Shown one piece after another: positions 12,708-19,339 of a DNA stretch of 64,000 nucleotides. This stretch comes from an uncultured Pelagibacteraceae bacterium. GTDB lineage: Bacteria; Pseudomonadota; Alphaproteobacteria; Pelagibacterales; Pelagibacteraceae. Below the pieces are notes generated by a model that saw only the letters and a program-made list of their open reading frames with translations, had not been told where the DNA came from and made no database searches. A program made the position numbers and the translations under genes. The stretch's first letter is position 1, and each line of letters opens with the position of its first letter. Where the stretch lies: NCBI GenBank assembly GCA_902522385.1, contig CABYVK010000006.1:1-64000 (forward strand), given 5' to 3'.

Positions 12708-14123
12708 TCAGTCTAGTTTAATACCTATATATCTTCGTTGATTTTGATTGTTGTAGATAGCAAGTAAAACTGTTTTCTGATTTGAATTTAAAACTTCCTT
12801 AGTAATATTTCTTAAGTCGTCTGCCGATCTAATTTTTTTCTTCTGTGCTTCGACAATAATACTATTAATTTCTATAGAATTTGCTACAGGACTGTTGTTT
12901 GCAATTTTAGTTATAACTAGTCCTGTTATTTGATTGGGTAATTTTCTGTTATTTATATCTTCTTTTGTCAATGGTCTCACTGCAATTCTTAAACTTTCAA
13001 TTACTTCTTCATTCTTTTGTTTTTGATTTTCTTGATTTTTACTTATTTTAAAATCATCTGAAGTTTCTAATCTTCCTAAAATAACATTTTTTATGATCTC
13101 TTTTTTTTCTCTCCAAACTTTAACTTCAACTTTTTTTCCAACTTCTGTTCTTGCTACAATAGCTGGAAGTTCTTTCATTTGGTTTATTATTTCTCCATTA
13201 AATTCTAATATTATATCACCTGCTTGTATTCCTGCTTTTTCCGAGGGACTATTTTCAGCAACGCTTGCAACAAGTGCTCCTCTTGCTTTATCTAATTTTT
13301 CAACTTCAGCAATTTCTTTTGTTACATCTTGAATTCTAACACCAAGCCAACCTCTTTTCGTTTCACCAAATTCAATTAATTGTTTAATTACGATTTGTGC
13401 GCTGTTAGAGGGAATAGAAAATCCAATTCCAATCGAACCATTACGTCCAAGTATTGCTGTGTTAATTCCAATTACATTTCCATCCATATCAAATAATGGT
13501 CCACCTGAATTTCCAGAATTAATTGAAGCGTCTGTTTGTATAAAATCTTCATATCTTGATAAACCAATTGATCTGTTTCTAGCTGAAATTATCCCAGCTG
13601 TAACTGTTCCTCCTAAACCAAATGGATTTCCAATTGCCAAAACCCAATCTCCAATTCTTGCTTTATCTGAGTCTCCAAAAGCAACTGGTATAAATTTTTC
13701 ATCTGTTTCTAATTGTAAAACAGCAATATCCATAAGTGGGTCAGCACCAAGGACTTTTGCTTTAAATTCTTGATCACCATTTACTCTAACAATAATGTCG
13801 TCAGCATTTTGAATAACATGATTATTTGTGACTACAATTCCTTTCTCATCAATTATAAATCCTGAGCCTAGTGCAGCTGATTGTCTTTCCTGGGGAGTCC
13901 CAAACTCTTTGAACATATCCTCAAAAGGAGACCCTGGGGGAAACTGAAAAGGAAAAGGATTAGTGTTTGTTACAACAGTTGTTGTAGTAGAAATATTAAC
14001 CACAGATGGCATTAATTTTTCTGCAAGGTCTGCAAACGAAGTAGGAACTGGTTTAGAATTTACATTAAATGAATAAGTGAGAGATAAAACTAATGTGAAG
14101 AATATAATTTTAATTTTTCTCAT
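12708..14123 (-). CDS. Periplasmic Do-family serine protease/chaperone (DegP/DegQ type)
   Basis: This 471-residue protein has a signal peptide (about 1-23), a trypsin-like domain and two PDZ domains (about 260-345 and 375-470). The catalytic triad is visible as His102 (TNNHVIQNADD), Asp132 (DPLMDIAVLQ) and Ser206 (GNSGGPL). Such proteases degrade or refold misfolded envelope proteins. The second PDZ domain is shorter and less regular than the first. It lies downstream of hflK, hflC and a DUF2065 gene on the same strand, so the cluster reads as envelope quality control. DegP, DegQ and MucD cannot be separated from sequence alone. Confidence 0.94.
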   Translation of the reverse strand: MRKIKIIFFTLVLSLTYSFNVNSKPVPTSFADLAEKLMPSVVNISTTTTVVTNTNPFPFQFPPGSPFEDMFKEFGTPQERQSAALGSGFIIDEKGIVVTNNHVIQNADDIIVRVNGDQEFKAKVLGADPLMDIAVLQLETDEKFIPVAFGDSDKARIGDWVLAIGNPFGLGGTVTAGIISARNRSIGLSRYEDFIQTDASINSGNSGGPLFDMDGNVIGINTAILGRNGSIGIGFSIPSNSAQIVIKQLIEFGETKRGWLGVRIQDVTKEIAEVEKLDKARGALVASVAENSPSEKAGIQAGDIILEFNGEIINQMKELPAIVARTEVGKKVEVKVWREKKEIIKNVILGRLETSDDFKISKNQENQKQKNEEVIESLRIAVRPLTKEDINNRKLPNQITGLVITKIANNSPVANSIEINSIIVEAQKKKIRSADDLRNITKEVLNSNQKTVLLAIYNNQNQRRYIGIKLD

Positions 14124-14124
14124 A

Positions 14125-14310
14125 CTAACTCTTAATATAATAAATAATAATAAAGCCTATTACTGCAAAAATAAGCCCGCCTGATCTTAGCTGACTGTCT
14201 TTCACAAGTTCTAATTTTTTTAACATACTTTTCATTTTTGCTGGAAATAAGGCGTACAAAATTCCCTCAATAAATAAAAAAAGACCAAAAGCTATAACTA
14301 GCTCACGCAT
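14125..14310 (-). CDS. Small DUF2065-family membrane protein (YjeT-like)
   Basis: The 61-residue product has two hydrophobic segments (about 3-22 and 43-59) joined by a basic stretch, with FIEGILYALFPAKMKSML in between, the recognisable core of DUF2065/YjeT. Its function is unknown. A gene of this family is often found beside hflK-hflC, as here, where it lies 7 bases after hflC and one base before the protease. A link to the HflKC membrane complex is an inference from position only. Confidence 0.85.
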   Translation of the reverse strand: MRELVIAFGLFLFIEGILYALFPAKMKSMLKKLELVKDSQLRSGGLIFAVIGFIIIYYIKS

Positions 14311-14317
14311 TTAAGAA

Positions 14318-15190
14318 TTATTGTTGGATTTCAGGTTTTATATTTCCAAAAAATTTAAAAAATTCACTATCAGGTGATAAAATTAAAGAAGTTTCGCCAC
14401 CAATTAGAGCTTTTTCATACGCCTGCATAGCTCTGTAGAAAGCAAAAAATTCTGGGTCTTGACCAAAGGCATCAGCAAATATTTTATTTCTTTCTCCATC
14501 ACCTTCCCCCTTCATAATCTCAGATTGTTTTTGAGCATCTGCTAAGATTACTGTAACTTCTTTATCAGCAGTTGATGTAATCGTAACAGCCATCTCTGCT
14601 CCTTTTGCTCTAAATTCTTTTGCTTCTCTTTCCCTTTCAGTTTGCATTCTTCTGTAAATTGCGTCACTGTTTGCTTGGGGTAGATCAGCTCTTTTAATTC
14701 TAACATCTACAATATTAATGCCAAAGTTTTGAGCCTCATTATTTACACCTTCTTTAATCAATGCCATTTGTTTAGATCTATCTTTAGATAGTAGTGTTTG
14801 TAATTCCTCTTGACCTAATACATTTCTAATTCTTGAGTTTATAATTGTAGATAATCTTGATCTTGCAACTCTTTCGTTTCCAACTGAAATATAAAATTTA
14901 AGTGGATCTACTATTTGAAATCTTGCAAAAGCATCAACAATTAATCTTTTCTGATCAGATGCAATAACCTCCTCTGGTGGAGCATCTAAATTTAAAATTC
15001 TTTTATCTAAATAAACAACGTTTTGAATAAATGGAATTTTAAAGTTTAAACCTGGTTTCATTATAATTCTTTTTGGATCACCAAATTGAAGAATAATTGC
15101 TTGGTTGACCTCTTTAACTATTATTACTGATAAAAAAGCTACAACACCAATTGCTACTAATACCCCTGCTAATATTTTTCCAGCTTTCAT
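14318..15190 (-). CDS. hflC: FtsH modulator, SPFH-domain protein HflC
   Basis: HflC and HflK form a large membrane complex that encloses and regulates the FtsH protease. The 290 residues have an N-terminal membrane anchor (about 5-25), then the SPFH/band-7 domain (EVNQAIILQFGDPKRIIMKPGLNFKIPF and onward) and a helical segment near 180-240 rich in Glu, Lys and Arg. The QRLYRRMQTER-type motif is present as DAIYRRMQTERERE. It lies one base after hflK. The ftsH gene is in the same window but about 25 kb away, so regulation with it is not by operon. Confidence 0.96.
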   Translation of the reverse strand: MKAGKILAGVLVAIGVVAFLSVIIVKEVNQAIILQFGDPKRIIMKPGLNFKIPFIQNVVYLDKRILNLDAPPEEVIASDQKRLIVDAFARFQIVDPLKFYISVGNERVARSRLSTIINSRIRNVLGQEELQTLLSKDRSKQMALIKEGVNNEAQNFGINIVDVRIKRADLPQANSDAIYRRMQTEREREAKEFRAKGAEMAVTITSTADKEVTVILADAQKQSEIMKGEGDGERNKIFADAFGQDPEFFAFYRAMQAYEKALIGGETSLILSPDSEFFKFFGNIKPEIQQ

Positions 15191-15191
15191 T

Positions 15192-16292
15192 TTAATTCGT
15201 AGCTTTCTTTTTTAATTCAGGCAAAGGTAAGTATGGTACCACTCCTGAGCCTGCATTTTTTTCTATAATTACTTTATCTATATCAGCTAAAACTTTCTCC
15301 ATAGTTTCTAAATACATTCTTTCTTGAGTGACTGCTTTTGCATTTTTATACTCGCTGTAGATTGCAATAAATCTACTTGCCTCACCCTCTGCTTTTGCAA
15401 CAACTTCTTTTTTATATGCTTCAGCTGCTTGTAAAATTTTTTGCGCTTCCCCTCGAGCTCTTGGTATTACATCATTTGCATATGCTTCAGCTTCATTTTT
15501 AGATCTTTCCATGTCTGCTCTTGCAGCTTGTACATCTCTAAAAGCATCAATTACTTGATCAGGTGGGTCAGCTTTTTGAGTTTGAACTTGTGTAATTTGA
15601 ATACCACTTTCATAATCATCTAAAATAGTTTGAATAATTTCTTGAGTTTCTAGCTCAATTTTTGATCTTCCTTCGGTCAAAATTGGTTGAATATCACTTT
15701 TTGCAATTACTTCTCTCATTGCAGTTTCAGCAGCAGCTTTTACTGTGCCTTCCGGGTCTTGAATTTTAAATAAAAAATTGCCAGCATCTTTAATCACCCA
15801 AAATACTGAAAAGTCTATGTTAACAATATTTTCATCTCCAGTTAACATTAAACTTTCTTGAGGAACATCTGCTACTCCACCACCTGTAGAAAAACCACTA
15901 TCTCTCTCAGATCTAAATCCTATATCCATTCTATTAACCTTTGTTACTTTAGGTGTTTGTACTGTTTCAACTGGAAAAGGTATATGATAGTTCAAACCAG
16001 GCTGTGTAGTTTTTACGAACTTACCAAATCTCAATACAACACCTTGTTCATCTGGAAGTACTCTGTAAAGACCACTTGCGAACCACACAAAAACTAAAAC
16101 TAATAAAATTAAACTTATTGATTTACCACCTGAACTTTTTCCACCTGGTAAAAATTTTTTTATCTTATCTTGTAAATCTCTGATTAACTCATCAATATTT
16201 GGAGGTGTTGGACCTCTACCTGACCCATTGCCACCACCGCCTCCACCAGGAGGTACGCCCCAAGGACTTTGACCTTTGAAATTGTCTGACAT
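15192..16292 (-). CDS. hflK: FtsH modulator, SPFH-domain protein HflK
   Basis: The product has a glycine-rich cytosolic N-terminus (GVPPGGGGGGNGSGRG), one membrane helix (about 60-80), an SPFH domain starting near VLPDEQGVVLRFGKFV and a long helical tail with the QVQTQKADPPDQVIDAFRDV signature. I place the start at ATG 16292 (366 aa, MSDNFKGQSPWG). An in-frame TTG two codons earlier is possible but less likely. A good promoter lies only 7 bases upstream of this ATG, so the mRNA may begin at or within a base or so of the start codon. It is the first gene of hflK-hflC-DUF2065-protease-miaA and is divergent from mrp. Confidence 0.95.
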   Translation of the reverse strand: MSDNFKGQSPWGVPPGGGGGGNGSGRGPTPPNIDELIRDLQDKIKKFLPGGKSSGGKSISLILLVLVFVWFASGLYRVLPDEQGVVLRFGKFVKTTQPGLNYHIPFPVETVQTPKVTKVNRMDIGFRSERDSGFSTGGGVADVPQESLMLTGDENIVNIDFSVFWVIKDAGNFLFKIQDPEGTVKAAAETAMREVIAKSDIQPILTEGRSKIELETQEIIQTILDDYESGIQITQVQTQKADPPDQVIDAFRDVQAARADMERSKNEAEAYANDVIPRARGEAQKILQAAEAYKKEVVAKAEGEASRFIAIYSEYKNAKAVTQERMYLETMEKVLADIDKVIIEKNAGSGVVPYLPLPELKKKATN

Positions 16293-16299
16293 ATGCAAA

Positions 16300-16329
16300 A
16301 GTATATAGTGTCTTTATTGCAAAAAACAA
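16300..16329 (-). promoter_or_regulatory. Putative promoter of hflK, possibly giving a leaderless mRNA
   Basis: On the minus strand a -35-like TTGTTT (16329-16324) and a -10-like TATACT (16305-16300) are 18 bases apart. Only 7 bases separate the -10 from the hflK ATG at 16292. Transcription would then start at or beside the A of the ATG. The call is by eye. Confidence 0.45.
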
Positions 16330-16343
16330 GTAATGATACTTTG

Positions 16344-17168
16344 ATGTCTGATAAAAAACCTGAACTTAGTGCCGCAATGAAAAGTAAGTTAGAACCTAAA
16401 AAATTCACTAAAAATCCTATTCTTGGAACAAAGTTTACAATAGCCATTTCGAGTGCAAAAGGAGGAGTTGGAAAATCCACATTTGCAACGAATCTAGCTC
16501 TAGCCTTAAAACAAATAGGTTGCAAAGTTGGTTTATTAGATGCTGATATTTATGGTCCTTCAATTCCAAAAATGTTTAACATTAATGAAAAACCTAAAAG
16601 CGATGGTCAAAAATTAGATCCTATAATCAGGTATGACATTCAATGTATGTCGATTGGTTTTTTAGCTGATCAACAAACTCCAATGATATGGCGTGGTCCT
16701 ATGGTTACAAGTGCAATTAAAACTTTTACTCAGAAAGTAAATTGGAAAAATTTGGATTTTATTATTGTTGATATGCCCCCAGGAACTGGAGATACTCAAC
16801 TTACATTTTCTCAAGAAATAAAAATGGATGCTGCAATAATAGTAAGTACACCTCAAGAAGTAGCTCTTTTAGACGTTAAAAGAGGAATTAAAATGTTTGA
16901 TAAACTTGGAGTTAAAATTTTGGGTTTAGTTGATAACATGAGTTTTTTCATTGGCGACGATGGAAAAAAATATAAAATTTTTGGAGAAGGCGGAGTAAAA
17001 AAAACTGCAGAGGAATTTCAAAAACAATTTTTGGGTGAAATTCCAATTAATCCAGAAGTTGGTAAAACTGGAGATAAAGGAAAACCAATTGTAGAAGCTA
17101 ACCCTGAGCATGAAATTTCTAAGATATATTTAAATTTTGCGGAAAAAATTAAATCAACTTATCTTTAA
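16344..17168 (+). CDS. mrp: Mrp/ApbC-family P-loop ATPase, iron-sulfur cluster carrier
   Basis: This is a ParA-like ATPase of the Mrp/NBP35 family, which carries and delivers iron-sulfur clusters. The deviant Walker [18 protein letters not shown] is at about 36-52, then [15 protein letters not shown], the Walker B-like [17 protein letters not shown] and VDNMSFF. The CxxC cluster-binding pair usual in E. coli Mrp (after NMS) is absent; the segment reads [13 protein letters not shown]. The start is ATG 16344 (275 aa, MSDKKPEL); a longer frame from 16293 would overlap hflK. The amphipathic domain often found before the ATPase is reduced to about 30 residues. It converges on thyX with a 20-base overlap. 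Confidence 0.92.
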   Translation: MSDKKPELSAAMKSKLEPKKFTKNPILGTKFTIAISSAKGGVGKSTFATNLALALKQIGCKVGLLDADIYGPSIPKMFNINEKPKSDGQKLDPIIRYDIQCMSIGFLADQQTPMIWRGPMVTSAIKTFTQKVNWKNLDFIIVDMPPGTGDTQLTFSQEIKMDAAIIVSTPQEVALLDVKRGIKMFDKLGVKILGLVDNMSFFIGDDGKKYKIFGEGGVKKTAEEFQKQFLGEIPINPEVGKTGDKGKPIVEANPEHEISKIYLNFAEKIKSTYL

Positions 17169-18096
17169 GATCAAAAGCAGACATTAATTCATTCCACTCT
17201 CTTTTAGACAAACCAGAACTATCAACCTCTACTTTTTCACCTTTGATAAGTTTTTGAATAATTAATTTTCCTTTAGCTGACACTTCAGTACCACCAACTC
17301 TATAATCCATGAAAGCATCATAAGTTATAGGAACCCATTTTTTTACAGTATATAACATTATGTCTGCATAAACTCTAATTTCATATTGAGCATGACTATC
17401 AGCTCTCAATCGTAGAAAGTTCATCAAGTTCAATAAATCAGTTTTCCAATACCATTGGGTATAAGTATTTAATGTTAAATTCATTCTCGCTAGCTCTCTT
17501 GCTAAACCTTTTTTGTTTTCATCAATAGTTGATCCATCATATCTTTCATTAAGCATAGTCTCATAATTATCATAAGTTCTCTCCGCATCACTTTTTAAAA
17601 GTTCTAAAACTTCCTCTGCTTGTTTTCCTTCCAAAACATCTCCTCTACCTTGTCTATTACTTGTGGATTGGGCAGCTAAATTTTCTTGTGAGGGCAGATA
17701 AAATTCTTTGTCTAAGATTGAATATCTAGCAGAGTATTCATTTACATTTGCTGTTCTATGTCTTATCCATTGTCTCGCAATAAATATCGGAAGTTTAACA
17801 TGGTATTTAATTTCGCACATTTCAAATGGAGTACTGTGCCAATGTCTCATCAAATATTTTATTAAACCTTTATCAGTTGAAACTTGTTTGGTTCCTTTCC
17901 CATATGATACTCTGGCTGATTGAACTATAGATGTGTCATCGCCCATATAATCCACTACTCTTACGAATCCATGATCTAAAGCAGGAATGGCCTCATAAAG
18001 TATTTTTTCAAGCTCAGGCGCAGTAACTCTTTTTGTTTGATTACTTTGAGATTGTTGATTTTTTATTTCTGCTTGTTGTTCTTTAGTTAATTTCAT
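17149..18096 (-). CDS. thyX: Flavin-dependent thymidylate synthase
   Basis: ThyX makes dTMP from dUMP using FAD, NADPH and methylene-tetrahydrofolate. The ThyX signature [11 protein letters not shown] is present at about 128-138, within [19 protein letters not shown], together with [11 protein letters not shown]-like flavin-site residues and a C-terminal [15 protein letters not shown] segment. The start is ATG 18096 (315 aa, [13 protein letters not shown]). The frame stays open to 18219, but those extra 41 codons are antisense to the tmRNA acceptor piece and should not be annotated as protein. The 3' end overlaps mrp by 20 bases, tail to tail. Confidence 0.95.
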   Translation of the reverse strand: MKLTKEQQAEIKNQQSQSNQTKRVTAPELEKILYEAIPALDHGFVRVVDYMGDDTSIVQSARVSYGKGTKQVSTDKGLIKYLMRHWHSTPFEMCEIKYHVKLPIFIARQWIRHRTANVNEYSARYSILDKEFYLPSQENLAAQSTSNRQGRGDVLEGKQAEEVLELLKSDAERTYDNYETMLNERYDGSTIDENKKGLARELARMNLTLNTYTQWYWKTDLLNLMNFLRLRADSHAQYEIRVYADIMLYTVKKWVPITYDAFMDYRVGGTEVSAKGKLIIQKLIKGEKVEVDSSGLSKREWNELMSAFDLKDKLI

Positions 18097-18104
18097 GATT
18101 GTTA

Positions 18105-18132
18105 TTGAATCTGTTTTAATTACTTTTATATT
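18105..18132 (+). promoter_or_regulatory. Putative ssrA promoter
   Basis: A -35-like TTGAAT (18105-18110) is followed after 16 bases by TATATT (18127-18132). This would place the transcript start near 18139, just where the RNA acceptor piece appears to begin with a small GTTGG/CCAAC stem. It partly overlaps the first codons of thyX on the other strand. Confidence 0.4.
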
Positions 18133-18138
18133 AATAAT

Positions 18139-18400
18139 GTTGGATTTCCAACTACGACGATAAACGAATTTCGTAATAACCATTGCGGACGTGGGGGCAG
18201 TACCCACCACCTCCACCATTACAACTTATGGGGGTGAACTAGATTCGACGGGTGACTAAAGGCTATTCTTTCGTTCGGGATTGTTCCACCGTAACGGGCT
18301 AAATTATAATTGCTAACGAAAGTTATGCACTTGCTGCCTAATTAACTTAGTTAATTAAGCAAACGGGGTCCGGGGCACCTGGCAACAGAACGCCCCTATT
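18139..18400 (+). ncRNA. ssrA: Transfer-messenger RNA (tmRNA), circularly permuted two-piece form
   Basis: The gene has the alphaproteobacterial permuted order. The acceptor piece comes first: T arm GTGGG-GGCAGTA-CCCAC at 18191-18207, acceptor 3' strand CACCTCC at 18208-18214, then encoded ACCA at 18215-18218. An 11-base spacer (18219-18229) follows, presumably excised. The coding piece then begins at 18230 with GGGGGTG, which forms seven pairs with the acceptor strand (one G-U), followed by the conserved AGATTCGACGG. A pseudoknot-like CGTTCGG/CCGTAACG element precedes the tag reading frame, and a GGGGC/GCCCC stem (18372-18376 with 18392-18396) follows it. The outer ends near 18139 and 18400 are estimates. 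tmRNA rescues stalled ribosomes and tags the nascent protein for proteolysis. Confidence 0.93.
18312..18341 (+). other. tmRNA proteolysis tag reading frame
   Basis: The tag reading frame starts at resume codon GCT (18312) and encodes ANESYALAA followed by TAA (18339-18341). The alanine-rich C-terminus ending LAA is the usual ClpXP-type degron end. The first alanine of the finished tag would come from the charged tmRNA itself. The tag is short, nine encoded residues. Confidence 0.88.
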
Positions 18401-18468
18401 TGATAATTTATTTTGCACAATCACTTTATTTGCAAAATACAAAAACATGATATTGGCTGAGTTTAAAA

Positions 18469-19332
18469 TCAACTATTATTTTTTTTTTCAATTGTTACAA
18501 CCATTTCTGCTGAAAAATATTTTTTTATAAAATTTTTAATAAATTTAATTTTAACAAAACAAAGAATTTTTTTTATTTTTTTACTTTTTACAATCCAATA
18601 ATATTTTAATTCGTATGCTTTTCTAAAATTTTTAGAAATATATTTAAACTCTTCATATGTGCAAAAAGCATGTGTGCTACAATTTTCTTTAATTTGTTCT
18701 CTATTAAATTTCCTATAAGTTGTAAAAAATTTTTTTAAAATAGTAACAATTCTAAAGAGATAGTGTGTAGGTTCAATAAAAATTATTTTTCCACCTACAT
18801 TTAAGGAATTAAAACATTTTTTAAAATAATCAACTCTATTAGGAATATGATGGAAAGAAGATAAGAAAAAAATATAATCAAATTTATAATCTAATTTTTC
18901 TTTTAAAAATTCTTTTTCATAAACATAAAAATCAAAATTTTTTTTTGTTTGTTGAAGTTTATTTAAATTATCGATTAAGTACTCTCTAAAATTTATATTT
19001 AATTCACAAAAAGAATAATTCTCTACTTTCTCATCTTCACAAATAAATCTAGAATAATAACCAGAACCAGGACCTATTTCTAGAACTCTTACATTGCGAT
19101 CAAAGACTGGGAAGTATTTTGCCCAATTTCTATAATCTTGTCCTTTAATAAATGAACCCCAATTTTTCCCTGATTGGTAGTCCTTAAAATTATAATCTTC
19201 TCTAATGTTATTAAATTTATTATTCATTTCATTAATTTTAATTTTATCATCTTCGCTTATAAATCTTTGAACAAATCTATTTTGAAAAATAAGATAAAAG
19301 AAATAACCTATTTTTGAATTTAAAAAATTCAT
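18469..19332 (-). CDS. Class I SAM-dependent methyltransferase of unknown substrate
   Basis: The 287-residue product has a Rossmann methyltransferase core: motif I VRVLEIGPGSGYYSRF at about 81-96, an acidic residue after the second strand (SFCELN), the motif IV-like FDYIFFLSSFHHIPN, and VGGKIIFIEPTHYLF as post-motif. The substrate is unknown. The ends are Lys/Phe-rich and lack known domains. It sits alone between the 3' end of ssrA and ppdK, and is the only gene in the neighbourhood without an obvious housekeeping role. tmRNA genes are common integration sites, so it may be an acquired or variable gene, although no integrase or att repeat is visible. It ends 7 bases from the ppdK start-side gene order on the same strand. 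Confidence 0.8.
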   Translation of the reverse strand: MNFLNSKIGYFFYLIFQNRFVQRFISEDDKIKINEMNNKFNNIREDYNFKDYQSGKNWGSFIKGQDYRNWAKYFPVFDRNVRVLEIGPGSGYYSRFICEDEKVENYSFCELNINFREYLIDNLNKLQQTKKNFDFYVYEKEFLKEKLDYKFDYIFFLSSFHHIPNRVDYFKKCFNSLNVGGKIIFIEPTHYLFRIVTILKKFFTTYRKFNREQIKENCSTHAFCTYEEFKYISKNFRKAYELKYYWIVKSKKIKKILCFVKIKFIKNFIKKYFSAEMVVTIEKKNNS

Positions 19333-19339
19333 TCAATAA

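Noticed and set aside
16293-16343. An upstream ATG for mrp
   Set aside because: It would overlap the divergent hflK start and its promoter; the ATG at 16344 leaves a normal Mrp N-terminus.
18410-18438. An inverted repeat after ssrA as a rho-independent terminator
   Set aside because: The 8-base stem is AT-rich and no T run follows on either strand; I could not tell it from a chance palindrome or a tmRNA trailer stem.
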